From Schistosoma mansoni (lineage: Eukaryota > Platyhelminthes > Trematoda > Strigeidida > Schistosomatidae), in assembly GCF_000237925.1 (NCBI RefSeq), contig NC_031497.1, forward strand, positions 7,552,831 to 7,616,830: a stretch of DNA of 64,000 nucleotides, given 5' to 3'. Every line of letters begins with the position of its first letter. Position 1 is the stretch's first letter. Under the pieces are notes generated by a model. That model saw only the letters and a list, made by a program, of their open reading frames with translations. It searched no databases and was not told the DNA's origin. This document shows positions 1 to 14,100 of this stretch, one piece after another. Both the position numbers and the translations under genes were made by a program.

Positions 1-2907
1 TCTATTGAAATAGAAATCTCTCAGTCAATATCTAATTAAGACATGGATAAATCCAATACATTACGAAAACCTTCCATCTAATTAACACTACTACAGTTCG
101 ATTAAGAGTACATAAACATATAATTGGTTCTTAAATCAACCTTCAAAAAAAAACTTTAATAAAAATAGTACACTATTCATAACTAATTAAAGTACTTTTA
201 AAATTAGAATTACAATTTAAACCTTGGTATTATAAGTATTTCTCATTAAAGTAAATCATTTTTTATCAGATAATCAATCTTAAAGTCAGGTTAGTGATCA
301 GAATTAGCAAAAATTGAGTCTTTCTTTTTTTTATTGTAAAATATTATTAAATCGTATTATGGGATGTTGGACAAAAGTTGAATCTTCTGATTTGAGAGTA
401 TTCTTTTTCTTTTTTAAATGAGGTAACAGACTCAATCATCTGAATAAACATAGTTAGGGTAGTTTCTCATTATAAATAGACAGTTTTAAATAGATTTGTG
501 GATTTACACTATCTGTAATGAAATTTATAATAGTGAAGTTCATAGTACGAATATGACTTTTGAACTTAAGTTATAAAACTTAGTTTTTATTCAATGATCA
601 AGCCATTTTGACTAATATTTATCGAAAGATACTGTTATGAGTAATTTATCCAATGTTTATCACCAACAGTAGTCACCTGTTTAGATAAATATCTCTGCTT
701 ACAATTTAACATTAATGTCGGATTCTGTTTCCCATATTCATAATCTCGTAGCTAAATATTATTATTCATTTTGACGCAAAAAGAGTTGGGTAATGATCTA
801 TATAAATCTATAATTAATTATCCTATTGCATGATCATGGTATTAAATCTAACTCTAAATTATTTAGTTGACAAACAATTTTGTTCCTCCGCTTAATTTAA
901 AAAATATATTAAATAAAAGCTAATCTTACTGGATAGTTGAAATCTGTACAAACCATTTTGACCAAAAGAAAAATTAGGAATATACTGGTCATTTTTGATT
1001 TCATAATAGAAAGTACAAGTGGATATATTTGTTAGCTAACTGATACTGATTTAAACAAAGTGATATAGTAAGTTAAAATACAAAATTCGTGAAAATATAA
1101 GACAACTTTCTAGCTAGTCTTAATGAGTGAGCCTGATATAATTCTTAGAACTAATATATTTGAGATATATCTGAACTTAACTATTACAAAATCTGAACCG
1201 TACTTGAATCCACTCATCGACAAATTGAATTCAAAAAGGTAAGGGTTTTAAATACCATGTACAAAAATACAAATTATTGTCATTTATTGCTCCAATTAAG
1301 GACATCATCGGTCAAATCAATAACTGACTTGACTCTTCCCAGTAATCTTGCATTGGATAAATTTCAATATGATGTTTGATAACTTAATTCAAGAGACATT
1401 ACAGTATTTATTCACATAATTAAATCAGCACTAACAACCATACAGTACATTCTTATGGTTATAATGTGACAATCAATTACTATCATAAAGTTAAGAAAAC
1501 AAATCCTTAGCAAGGAATTATGAAACATTGAACATACAATAAATGACTATCGAGAATTTGTTTAAATGACTACTTATCATAATAAATTATTCATGTATAA
1601 AAAGAGTAATATTTTCATATTTTTTCTACTTTTCCATGACTAATTTCAACTTGTCTTTGAATAACTCTACAGATTAATGACAGTAAAACTTCATTTATAA
1701 AAAAAATACTAGATATTATTTCTGTGAATAATAAACAGAATTCTGTGTAATTCACATAACAACTAATAAAAATTAGTCACAGATCGTGTACTTCTTTTTT
1801 TTTAATATTTTAACACCTAGAGACTTGTTTTACTTCTATCTTGATTTTAATTAAGTGAAAAGAAAAAAAGGGGGAGGAACGTAGTTTAAAGAAAAATATG
1901 TTTCCGTTAGTTATTACTTGTTTTATTTCCTTTTATAACACATACTACATGACATATTGATAAGAGTAATAGTAACGGTAATATTATTATTATTACTATA
2001 GTTTTTACCGGATATATTCCGCAAAAGGTTGATAAACAAAAATTTCTTGTAACCATTTTTTTTTCCTTTCTACAGTAGTTAAACCGATACTATCTAAATG
2101 TATAGAACTCTTGAGTGTTTAGGGAATTAAGAATGAGACTAACAAAAACGTTATTTTGTGTCTATGTATACATTTAATGACAAGAAATTGAGGAAAGAAA
2201 AAAGTGGGATTTTCTTAAAAGATTTACACACTACCTTATCTTTTATTTATCTTTCTGTCTCATTTTATTGAATGTCACTAAAGTTATTAATACTGTAATG
2301 ATTATCTGTTGTTAAGGTTACTCTCTTAGTTATTTTGTTTTTGTAACCAAGTCTATATGTTAAGTTATGAGAAAAAAAGGTTTAACAGTCAGTGAAGAAA
2401 ATCTTTTAAGCAATAAGAAATGGTTTAAAAAACAGCAACCCTAATGAATGATGAATCTGTGATAAGAAAGTAAAATCTAATTAAAACAGATATAATTCAT
2501 TTCTCCTGATAACAAGTTCGTTAGAGTGTGTGTATACACGGAGTTTTCAAGGTGCATAACTGTCAAGTTGTAAAATTCTAATTAAACGTTTTATTTCAAT
2601 TATTATTCCATTACTATCAGTAGAATGATTGGATTAATTTTCATAACAAACAAATATCAATTAGTGAAACATTGGAAAACTATTTTGGCATTGAATTATC
2701 ATTATGCTTACTAGATGACTAGTTTCAAGGTGATTTTTAATTGAAAAGTTATTATCTGTGGACTAAGTAAAATGAAAATGAGGCAGTCACACATTTCTAA
2801 CATCAGATGAGAAATGTGTTAAATCATACAGTGACTATGGTTTAAAAAAATTCACTTGATAGCTCCTCAGAATAATTTTTACACCAAAATCCATAATATC
2901 AGTATGG

Positions 2908-3022
2908 GGCCCCGCGTGCGGGATCTTAGATGTACACTACTGAGGTGTCCCATACCAGGACCGTCTAGTGCTTCCAGGTTTTCAATGGTGGTCTAACATC
3001 GATCAATTCATGATCTCAATCG
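2908..3022. repeat. Fold-back dispersed repeat, one-armed copy
   Basis: The segment carries the recurrent block with a ggatcttagatgtacactac-like piece, the words gtgcttccaggttttcaatg and ggtggtctaacatcgatcaa, and ends in tcatgatctcaatc. The same end is the right arm of the complete copies at 5195-5384 and 16690-16953. The left arm is missing here. Confidence 0.7.
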
Positions 3023-4135
3023 GAAATCTATATTGTTTGGTTTTAATTTTATGCGAGTTACTGTGTAATTACTCCTAAAGAGTTTAAAACCAGAACCAAA
3101 AAACGGCAATTCTTTCTAGCTGATAAACGAACTTAATGAATGATATGTATTCTATGAAATATTTTTAGTATTGATGCATTAGAAGGGATAAAAGTACTAA
3201 GTTAGGGCTACCTTCATGCTAAGATAAGTAATATCAGTGGTTGATGCGAATTTCGCAATCATAAAGATCAGTTTTGTAGTGATAACAACCTACACACTTT
3301 TGATGATTGACGAAAAGACTGTTAAATAGCTTTTCATAGAACCTTCTCTTCATCGGAATATTTAAAACCAGTCCATATTAAACGAAATTACATCGCGGTA
3401 AACTTTTTGTTGTGATGAAAAAAGTGTTTTACTTCATAAATTTAACTTAAACATAAAAAATTAATGTTTTTTGGTATAAAAAACCAACTAAAGTCGATAA
3501 CTTCATAAGTAACTTTTCTCTAACTATGACATAAGATTCTACAGAACAAAATATGATGGGAAATATTTACAGCTATGAATGATAATTTTGATGATGTTTT
3601 TTCTTCCAAGCCGTAAGATTTATATCATGAATCTTCCCACTTCTAGGTCAACGGAACAAACTACTAGTCGATTGAGAAGAGATTCTGATAACTCGTTTCT
3701 TATCATGATAATGTCAATAAAAACAATGACAGCTTCTTAATTAAACCATCCTGCTTAAAAACCACATTGCCTAAAAATAGAATATGCATGAATATGATGA
3801 AAAAATAATGGAATCGTAATCGAACCAATTATCACTTAATTTGCTAATCTCATTCATAGATCTTATAAATAAATGTAATGTAGGATCTTATGCTATTCAC
3901 AATAGGCGAACTACACTTTTTCTTGTATGATCATTTTATCCTAATACAATAACGAAACTTTGCAATCACCTGATAGATAATTAAAGTACATAAATTGTGT
4001 TTAGGATTGTACTATATGATTTAGAATAATAATATTACTTAACATCTACTTATAATAAGGTAATTAACACCAAAAGTGAATTTATAGAATGAGTACTCGT
4101 CTTTCAACAAGTAAATTATACATTGATATCATTGG

Positions 4136-4310
4136 ATACCGGCTAAGTATTCTAGAGATCAAGCATGCACGCACAAGACCGAAGGTCCTACGTGAGGAGT
4201 TGTGGATGCATATTGTTGAGAAGTCTCGTACTAGGACAATATGATAGTCAAGTACTTCCGGGTTTCCGATGATGGCTCAGCTTAGATCGGCCCATGATTT
4301 CAACTGAAAA
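4136..4310. repeat. Fold-back dispersed repeat, diverged copy
   Basis: This is a diverged copy. It shares the blocks ggatgcatattgttgagaag, agtacttccgggtttccgat, the gatggctcagcttagatcgg arm and a terminal catgatttcaactg with the other members. Its left part (ggataccggctaagt) resembles the tRNA-like body of the copy at 16690-16953. Confidence 0.6.
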
Positions 4311-5194
4311 AACAACGCATTGTCCTAAATTCTGAGTTTTTAAAAAACGTTTTAAATAAATTATACTTAGAAAATAATGTAATAGTTTATGTACGCCTAC
4401 AGAAAACTCTGAAAGACAAGTGATAATCAGTTTCTGAAAAATTGCCTATTTCATTAGTGTAAACTATGAATCAATTCAATGGAAAATATCTGCAGCTTGA
4501 GTTTTTACAAAATGTGTAGCTTGTATAACTTCTTCAGTTCAAGTTTAAGGTCTATCTAGTTATCATATTTGTCACACAAGTACATGAGTCTTAAGAATTT
4601 AAAGTTAAATTAACTGTATTTTACTAAAATCTATTTATGCAGACTCTTCTGAAACAAACTATCTAGTTGTCAGTTCATCATAAATGATACCTTTTCTCTC
4701 TTCCAACAATTATTAATTAATTCTATTTAGTTCAAAGGAGATCTATATTACAGAAAATGTTCATGTATCAGAGATCACATATATGTTTTATTCAGAATTT
4801 TAAAATATACTGGAAATAGTCTATATCACATAGTTACAAATTCTTTTTTGAGTTATGCTACATATCGAACAGTATTGGAAAAATCACAAATTTAATTTCT
4901 GTTCATCTCCTGGATACAAAAAAAAACAAGATAATACGTCAACATATTCTTTAATTGTGAAAACAGAAATGATTAAAGTAAACTGTAGCAATATTCACTT
5001 TATTTTGAATAAAAAACAAGGGTGTTCTTTTTTACCCAAAAATCAACCAGGTTTAAGCGAATGTTAATTGAATCTATTTTTATTATTTGTAATGTTAATT
5101 ATTATTCTTTGACCAAAATAACACTGATAGATGATCAAATGTTTTCCAAGATTTATAAAAATTATCAGTATGGTGTTGTGGAGATTACTATGTT

Positions 5195-5384
5195 TTTGAT
5201 TGAGATCATGAACTGGTTGATGTTAGACCACCATTGAAAACTGAATGACCTAAGTTTGAATCCTGTGAGTAGGGTCATGGCTGCTTACTACTGAGGAGTT
5301 CTACAGTGGGATAAAATGGCCGTCCAGTGCTTCCAGGTTTTTAATGATAATCTAACATCAATCGTTTCATGATCTCAATCAAAA
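5195..5384. repeat. Fold-back element with 19-bp terminal inverted repeats
   Basis: The element opens with ttttgattgagatcatgaa and closes with its reverse complement, ttcatgatctcaatcaaaa. Just inside, gttgatgttagaccaccatt mirrors aatgataatctaacatcaat. The centre has the family words actgaggagttctacagtgg and gtccagtgcttccaggtttt. The short length, inverted ends and absence of an ORF are MITE-like; other copies carry Pol III boxes, so a folded tRNA-derived SINE is the alternative. Confidence 0.75.
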
Positions 5385-5451
5385 GAGACTGATAAAAATT
5401 GCTTCATTTCCTCAAAACAATTCTTATTTTATACAAAGTTGAGCTTTTTTT

Positions 5452-5469
5452 GGGGGTGGGGGGGGAGGG
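5452..5469 (+). other. G-rich run, possible G-quadruplex
   Basis: A run of G residues interrupted once by T and once by A follows a T tract. Four or more G-triplets fit in it, so it could fold as a G-quadruplex. It stands out in this AT-rich region; no function is implied. Confidence 0.5.
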
Positions 5470-6446
5470 AAACACATCTTAATTTTCACAACAAAATTCA
5501 TTTGCTTCATCCAAGCAACATTATTACACATTGTATTATGGAACATTTAAACCAGTTTATTTCTACAATGAACTGAACAAATTTTCTCATTTTAATTGAA
5601 AGAAAAATAAAAAAATATTGAAATTAGTATAACAAACAGGTCAATTTCCTTCCTAACTAAAAATGAATAAGAAAATGAAAATGAACATAATTTTTCTTTT
5701 ACATATAAAAATACAATAAAAATTTATTGTTCATAGGCTTGACAGAAAATAATTGAATGGCTTAGTTGGAGTTTTATTATTTTTATCATTATTATTAATT
5801 TTTCTAATTAAGAACACCTTTATCTTGTATGACATTAACTGTTTTGAAGAAAAACCAGAGACAAAATGAAGGGAAAAAGAGAGAGTTAGAGAGAAAGAGT
5901 GCAAGAAAGAGTGAGGCGTTTCAATCTTGTAATTACTGTCTTTAGTTTTCTTCTCTCTTCTTAATCACTTCTTTCACACCGATCAGAAGATAGTATATCC
6001 ACCCACCAACTGAAAACTTTCACATAATCCTGTCGCATATTCTTTTAATAAGATATTTAACAAGAAATATGATTGTGATCTTACTAATTTTGTTTAAAAA
6101 AAATATACATTATGATTGATTACTTGGTCAAACTCGATTAGTTAATGATCAGTTTTAAATCTTGTGGGTTATTTGTTTACTACAAAAATATAATATAAAA
6201 GACAATAGATAGATGGATAAACAGATCGGATAATCAGAAGCCAATTCTAATTATTTTGATCTATTTTCATTTATACTCTCTTGAGGGACCTTATTCTGTC
6301 ATAAAAAATATAAAAAAATTCGACATCATCTATCAATTTTAGCTTTAACTAATTTCTGTATTGATTTATAATTGAATAGATCTGAAATCAATAAATTGGT
6401 TCATCTTTATTTGCTAATCTTTTTCTTTTTCTTGTATTTTAGAATT

Positions 6447-6631
6447 ATGGTCTCTAGTTCTTATTTTACTCCATCACCAATAGTTCGAAGTAAAAGTTCA
6501 ATGAATATTTTGACATCACCAAATAAAAACAATGAAAAATCTCGTGGTTTAACACAAATATGGCCTTGTAATGTTCAATTGTCTAGATATCAATCATTAG
6601 AACATCCTAGTAATTATTATAATTATGCAAG
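6447..6631 (+). CDS. TEKT3-like: Tektin exon 1 (N-terminal extension)
   Basis: The exon starts at ATG 6447, preceded by cttgtattttag, which could be a cis or spliced-leader acceptor. It encodes a Ser/Asn/Pro-rich leader of about 61 residues that starts MVSSSYFTPSPIV and ends before the AAG|GTCAAT donor in phase 2. The link to exon 2 rests on phase and on the N-terminal extensions seen in some tektins, so this is the least certain exon. Confidence 0.7.
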
Positions 6632-8134
6632 GTCAATATTTATTTGAATAATCTTTTAAAATCATATTTCTTATAATTTCATAATTGATTAATATTGTTT
6701 CCCTGTTTACTAACTAATTATAGTGTAGAATAATGGTGATTTGAATACAATATCCATTTAAAAATGTGGCGAAGGGTCATATTACCGGCTTAGACACTTT
6801 TTATTGTTAATCTAGAAACCAATTGAAGTAGACCAATTTTAAAAATTCAAGTTGATATTGATATTCACAATTGATTGATTACTGGGTGGTGATCAATGTT
6901 TTGTGTGTCAAGTCCGTCTTAGTGCTGATCGAATACTATCGACTATCTCCAACCACCATCTTATCTCAATATATAGTGCACGCAGTGTCGAGTCACCTAG
7001 ACTAGTAGCCACATTGCAGCTTGATTGATAGCATTCGATCAGCACTAAGACGGACTTGATACGCATGACATTGATCACCACCCAGTGATTAATCAATAGT
7101 GATTACATCTCAGTCCTGCACCAGCTCCCTTAAGATTACAGGTACACCTTGATATTGATACTATTTAGACCATGGATTGTTTGCTAATATATCAAGAAAA
7201 TCCCAGTAGTAACTTCGTTGTACCTTGAGGATTTATAGAACGAGACTGGACACTGAAATAGATTGTCTTTACCTCAGTTAATATATTTTAACAGTTGGAT
7301 TTACGAGTCAATCTAAGCTGGACCACCACTGAAAACGTGGGAGCGCTGGTTGGCCGTTTCGTCCTGGTACGGGACTCCTTAGTAGTTTGTATCCACGATC
7401 CCGCACGAGAGATACGGCAATCTCCACAAATTCCCATGCTGATCTATTAATATACTTGAACTTTAATTTCTTACCCACTGAAAGTCCTCACAAACATACT
7501 TATGAGTTTTTGTGCATACAACTTTATCCTTCAAAACATTATATAATGGCTAAAACAGATAACTTTTTTGTGCTAACCAATGAAAGATTTTAAGATGGCT
7601 GAACATATTGAGCTGTACAATGGTCAGCCAGTTATTACGTCCATACATTTATGTCTAATCATCAGACGGATTACTTTAAAAGCCAAAATTTATATTGACA
7701 ACAAGCTATGGATCAATTGTATGACAACGTTTTACCTCCTTTTGTACTTTAAAGCATTAAACAATTTCTCATTTTCAAGGGGGTCATTTATTTTCCTATA
7801 ACATAATAAAATTACTAAACATTATATTATATACTTCTCTCTGTCCGCTTAACAGCATGTGAATAACTTTAAAACAATCTGATAACAATAATGTATTTTT
7901 TCATTCCGTACTTTATTAGGCGAGAGAATTATTGATCCACACAAAGGTTGATCTTTGATTTGTCCTTCGACCAATCTAATTTTAATGGTATATATTTTTC
8001 AGATTAGAAAATAGTCCCAAGAGTAACATCATTACTTATAATAAGCGTTTTAGTGGCCCTCGTGTATCTGACTCCAGTTCGATCGTGTGAATGATTGTCA
8101 TCGACTTATTTAAATATGCGTGTCGCCAATCCTC

Positions 8135-8172
<38 letters not shown>

Positions 8173-11100
8173 GAGGATTGGCGACATGTGCGACATGTGA
8201 GTAACGGAATTAAAATAAGTCAGATACATGAACGAAGTTTGAATTCGTTTATTCTATACAGTTGCTGATCTGAACAAACAACCAGAAAGATAGAGCAAAG
8301 GAAGAGAAAAGGATAGAGGAAGACGAAACAAAATGACGCTCAGTGGGGAAGCCATGTGAGCCAACACCATTTAACCAAGAGTAAATCGATATTTATTGTC
8401 AGACAAAGATAAGCTACAGAAATGTGATGAGTAAGATAAGAAATGTACACACATACGCTCACATAAAAACAGTCAAGGGTGATAAGCGAATAACTAACAA
8501 GGTGAAAATGTGACTCAAGGAAAGTGGATAAGTCGGTCTGTCCAGGAACTAGAATAACCTATGCGAGCTTAGCATAAGGCCAGCCACTATAGCATATAAA
8601 AACTCAATTCTCAACTCAACAAGATAAACCATTGTGATAAAACACAAGCGTCTTCATTTCATGATGGATAATCATCATCAATCTACATCAATTGTTTTTA
8701 GATATTCAACAAATACTACACGTCTATATAAATTATATCTATCATTTCCAGTAAACCTATACTTAAAACGTTTCTTTGTTCCTACTACTTATACTAATAT
8801 TTTAAAACAAGTAGGCTAAACTAGATCTAATTTTACTTTGAACAAAAAAGTTCAATTTTAATCTAATTTTTCCAATTAATTTTTATCATTACATCATTTT
8901 TCTATGGAATGATAACACCATGAAAAATTTCATTAAAAATTCAATGTTTTTTTTCCTTCTACAATTTTCTGTCCATCTACATATGACATAAATAAGTTAA
9001 CTTAATGGTGACATATTGTTAACATTATTCTGTTCAAGTTGTTTTCAGTTTAAAGTATACATGTCATATTGTGTAAAAAGGAAGATGACCATCAACAGGA
9101 GTATATATTCACTTTTATTTACACACATACAAGCATTCATAAATACAGAAAACTGTATATCCTTTAATGGAAACCATTATTAAGGCAGTGAACAAATAAT
9201 AATTTGGAAAATGTCTTAGATATGTATATTGTGTTTGATAATATTGACACAGTGAAATAAAAAAGGAAACGAGCATGTTTTGTTGAGAGTTAGACAGTAT
9301 AATGAACAACAGAGAAATAGAAGGAACATGAAGGGAATGATGATTAGTTAGTCAAGGTCACTTTATCGATGTTGAAATGAAATTTATCTTAGATGAGCGA
9401 CCAGTTTTTGTATGTCTTGCTTATTATGTAATTTCTAACATATGAAACTCTTATTCTTAATGAGTTTGTAAAAAAACGTTGTTGAACTACAGATGTCATA
9501 CAAACATACATATATCTTCGCTTATTACTGATGTTAAATAATTAGATCTGAAATGTTTAAAACATATGTATGTTAGAACAGATGAAAAAACAATAAACTT
9601 AAATTTATGAAGAAACAAATAATTAATTAATTGAATGATAATAATTATATACTGTTGAAATAATTTTTAGAATTAGTCTACGTGTGCTTCAAAAGAAGTT
9701 TTACGTAATAGTAAATAAGTTTACTGCTTCAGCCAGGAGGTCACCAAATGAATAATCTTGGAACCTTAAGTTTAGTTCATCTGTTAGCTAAATCATTTGA
9801 TGCTACACGTTTGAAGAGATTCTCAAGGAAATTTCGAATTAAGATTTTATACTTATTCTTGTAGTTTGAGAAATTAATATATTTATTTATAAAGAAGCAT
9901 AGGTTGTTTCTCGTGTGCAATTATATCACTCAGTATAGAAATTAGAAAATTCTACCGACAAATTAACTGGTAACTGACGAATCTTTTTACACAAACGAGA
10001 ATATATTTAGGCAATAGTTTTCTTATGAATCTATCATTATTATTAACGTCGAGAATACGGAGAACTTTAGATTAGACACTTTATGTTAATTCATTCACAA
10101 TCATTTGAAAGCAAACACATGTCACTAGATATAGAAATCAGTTACCTCAGTAATAACATTGAAAATGATATCAATTAAACTCATTAGTTTCTGAAGACTG
10201 GAGAAATTCCCATTGATTATAATATTAGCTTCTAATAACTTGTTTTCCCTAAACAATCTTTTTAAATTAAAATCATCTAGATAATGTACTAATAATGATC
10301 ATGACAAATACATAAAGGTTACTAGTCATAGGAAGCACTGTGGCGGTATTGTTCTCTGTGACGATCAAAATTTATTGTTAAATATCAACTTTACTGTGTA
10401 ACAGACAAGACTGAGTTAGGTGATTCATTACTTCAGCTTAACTTGGCAAGTTGTTTTGAACATTAATCATAAAATTATATAAGCGGTTTATGCTTTATTA
10501 CTTCTATAAAGATTTAATCATGCTTCATACCTGACATTCATCGAAGACCATTCAAACAAATAACATCCCATCATTAGCGTAAAATTACTTCAACCGAGGA
10601 TTGAGTTGAAGACACATAGTTTTTGTGGTGAGCGCTAAACCATAAGACCACCGAGCAGATATATAAAAGTTCGTATGTTTAACTTCAATCGATCCCTGAT
10701 AGTAATAACCATCATGTTCTCATTAGTGACAAATTTTGGGAAGCAATTACACCCATTCTCTGAGGAGCCGGGACTATTTAAATTTAAAAGCGTTAAATGC
10801 CAGTCATTCGCACACCAATAGGATTCGAAGATTGTTGAGAAATATTAAGATTCGATTGAAACCACACGTGTAAATCTCTGATGTGAATGAATGAGACGTT
10901 GAGAACCAAGAATAACTAACCAGGTAAGTGTTGAGTCTTGAATTAAACTAACGATCAACATAAATCACCTTGTGCAATAATTTTTACTAAACATCTACCT
11001 ACTTTCCTCAGTTGTATGTACACAATATTCAGAAATAAAATATTTTACCTCTGAAAAAATCGAGGTTTATTATGGACATTTTTTTATTGGTTTTTAGAAA

Positions 11101-14100
11101 ATGCATCTATCCACGCCACAGTGAAACAATGTGGAATTTAGTTAATAAAGCTGCTTTGCAAAATGCTGCTCATGAACGAGCTGAAGCAGAAGAATTACGA
11201 CTACAATCATGGCAAAAGATTCAACAAGTTAATAGACAAACTAGAATCAGACAAGCTGAAGCAACAAATAAACTACGTAAGTTTATTTCTTCCCATAATA
11301 TTCATTTATATAATTCCTGACAATAAATTTTAAATATTTAAATTATATTATGCCCACTAAAAACTTGTTCATTATCTTATGTCATTAAAGCTAAGTAGGT
11401 TTTATTCTGGGTTATACACAATTTTTAATTAATTCAAACTTAAGTTTACCAGTATTTGTAATCTGACTGTTTCCTTTACTTGTTATCATGAATCGAAGTC
11501 AGATAAAGTGTGAAAAACACTAAGTCGTATTCTGTAATCAAACTCAGAATATTCATATAATTTTACAAGTTTACTTCAGATAGAATTCAGTAATTAGGAA
11601 TAACTATACTGAATTGAAACACAATATTACAAGGTTGTGTTCCATGTTTATCTGTGGATATTCGTTTAAGTTTTATAGTCACCAGTTTGTGTAATGTTAT
11701 CATGTTACAGTTGCCATGGTCAAAATTGGTAATAAAAAAGTTCTCACTCATAAAGAAAATACTTATTCATTGAAGCTTAAATATTATCATATAAAGTGCC
11801 TGTTTAAAGAGTTACAAGTATACTGTTCAATCTTTTGTTCTTTATAAGTTACAAGCAATATCTTAAAAGTTCCATATTTGTTTTAATTATCAAGCTCAGA
11901 GTAACTAGGGATAAATTCAAATCTACACACAATAATTTAAACTGAATATACTGAATTGTTTTAAGCATTCAATATAATATAAGGAAAGATGGATAGTGAC
12001 TAGCAGTGGAATCCAGGATGCGTGTATCATCCTATTTGGGACTCGTCAGCTGGATGTACCTGCATCTCAGAGTTTATGTTCACTCTGGGACTCCAACCCA
12101 GTGCCTTTCGCTTCAAACGCCATCGCGTTATCCACTCAGCTACTGAGTCCTGATAGCCACTTGCTTGTACAATGGGGTGAACTTTAAATTCACTTGGTAT
12201 TATTTGTGTGAACCTTCCCATTGACGTTTAGGACTGCTGATCAATCGCAGTTCAAGTGAATTCAATAGAATAATTTAAAATCTATCTGACACAAAGATAA
12301 CACATATTGTATGCAACTTGCAAATGCTTCCATTTAGTTGTTAAATGGCTATGATTATTATCACTAACATGATGGAAAAATACAAAAATTGAAACACTTA
12401 GTAAATCGCACATCACTAGACAGTCATTTCATTCAACTTTATCTAGTAAAGTGTATCAATGACACGATTAACAATAAATCAAGAATTTTTAGGGCTTGAG
12501 ATAAATGTAATACATATACACAATAAAACCAGACTTTGGTGGCTCATATTATCGCTTTCAGTTAACTTATAATATGGTGAGATATTCATTCATCTTATCA
12601 GTGAGTAACTGACTCAATTCAGTCTCAATTGATTCCACAGGTTTGGGGAATACATTGATTGAAAGTACGTTGAGAAATCTGTACGGTGGTTCTTTGTTTT
12701 CAGTGACTCATTCTGTAGTTGATGTTTGCCTGTAGCAAAAATGGACTAATTATTACATCGATATGTGATATAAATGTTCAACTTTTGTTGTTACGCAATT
12801 ACAGGACATTTTAAACAATAATCCTACTGTTAAGTATAATGTAATTAGTAAAATAACTTTTTTCAGGAGAAAGAGTGGAAGAAATAAATCATTGGAAAAA
12901 TGAACTGAAGACGGAAATTCATTTAAATGAAGAAGAACAAGAGAGATTGAAAGTAGGCAATTGTTTATTTAATTCGCAATTAATGATAAAATCAAGTGTA
13001 AGATAAAAAGAATGATTATTACATCTTTTAATATGTTGGTTCGGCTAAGGCGTTGTAGTATATGAAAGTAATTTACATTCCAAACTAACTTTATCCGGTA
13101 AGCTATTGATTATTAGGGAGTCAACGATAGATATTGGTCTTATTCTCAGAACACTACGTAATACACTAATATAACCCTAAATCTAGTGCCACCCTGTGCT
13201 TTAATATCTTGCAACGAGCCTAATATATTAAAACTACAAACTTATATTTAGTTGTAAGATCTGTTAACTTACCTTTAACAAAATTTGTAATCTAATATAA
13301 ATTCTGTTCGGCATGAGAATCATTAAAACTAGAACGTATTCGTAATTTTTTTTTCATTCTATCTTTGCGAACTCTTTAAAAGTGAACACTATTGACCCAA
13401 TCAAAGATTGAACGCTAAATGCCCAGGTCTCATAAAAAGTATTATACCTTTAGATCACTAGATCAGAATCCGCTAGTTCATATTTCTGAATTTATTCAAT
13501 CTACAATGTTCAGCACTTAACATACAAATTGTAAAGCTCCTTATAAAATCCACTCTTAAACGTTTTTCATATTTACCTGTTTTACAAAATAACAGGTAGC
13601 TTAAACCTGAAAATATTACATTATAATTTCTGATAGGTTTAGATTTCCACGGTCAACCTAACACAATATGAAATAATGTTATTCTCTACAACATTATAGA
13701 ACGAATCATTATATGCTATTTATTAGAATAAAGTTTAAAGTGCCAACTATTATTATTAGCATACAGTAACTTTTGAGTTTCTACATTTGGTTTACTAACT
13801 AGTTGACTAAAACATTTCACTGTAAAACAAAATAGCTACTTTAAAATTACTTTTTTTTAAAAAAAAAAACTTGTTTTAATCAATACTTATATAAGAGAAG
13901 TTAAATGGTATGTTTATTTTCTCAAAGATACAAGATGTTTAACATGAACTAAAAACAATTGATTTATCCTCACTTTCATAGTCTTCCTGTTCTCTTCTTT
14001 GTTTATGAAACATTTCCTTAATATATATTAAATAACAAATAAATTTTTTTACCCTTAGGCTTTTATGACCTTACATACTACACATCAAGTGTTTTATCTC

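Larger units (their letters stand above)
1..6446. other. Intergenic AT-rich region upstream of the tektin gene
   Basis: No conserved protein or convincing exon was seen on either strand; the open frames are short, AT-rich and without recognisable motifs. The stretch holds three copies of the dispersed fold-back repeat (about 2908-3022, 4136-4310 and 5195-5384), a G-rich run at 5452-5469 and an AG-rich tract near 5867-5930. A promoter for the tektin gene may lie at its right end, but I could not identify one. Confidence 0.6.
6632..11097 (+). other. Tektin intron 1 (4466 nt)
   Basis: No internal gene was seen. The intron holds a 75-bp-arm inverted repeat (6869-7098), a fold-back repeat copy (7292-7430), the TA-loop hairpin (8121-8186), an unplaced less AT-rich block at about 8170-8600 that looks repeat-derived, and a tRNA-like segment at 10575-10665. 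Confidence 0.7.
11277..12866 (+). other. Tektin intron 2 (1590 nt)
   Basis: The intron contains one hammerhead-bearing SINE (11984-12250). Otherwise it is AT-rich with no recognisable feature. Confidence 0.7.
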
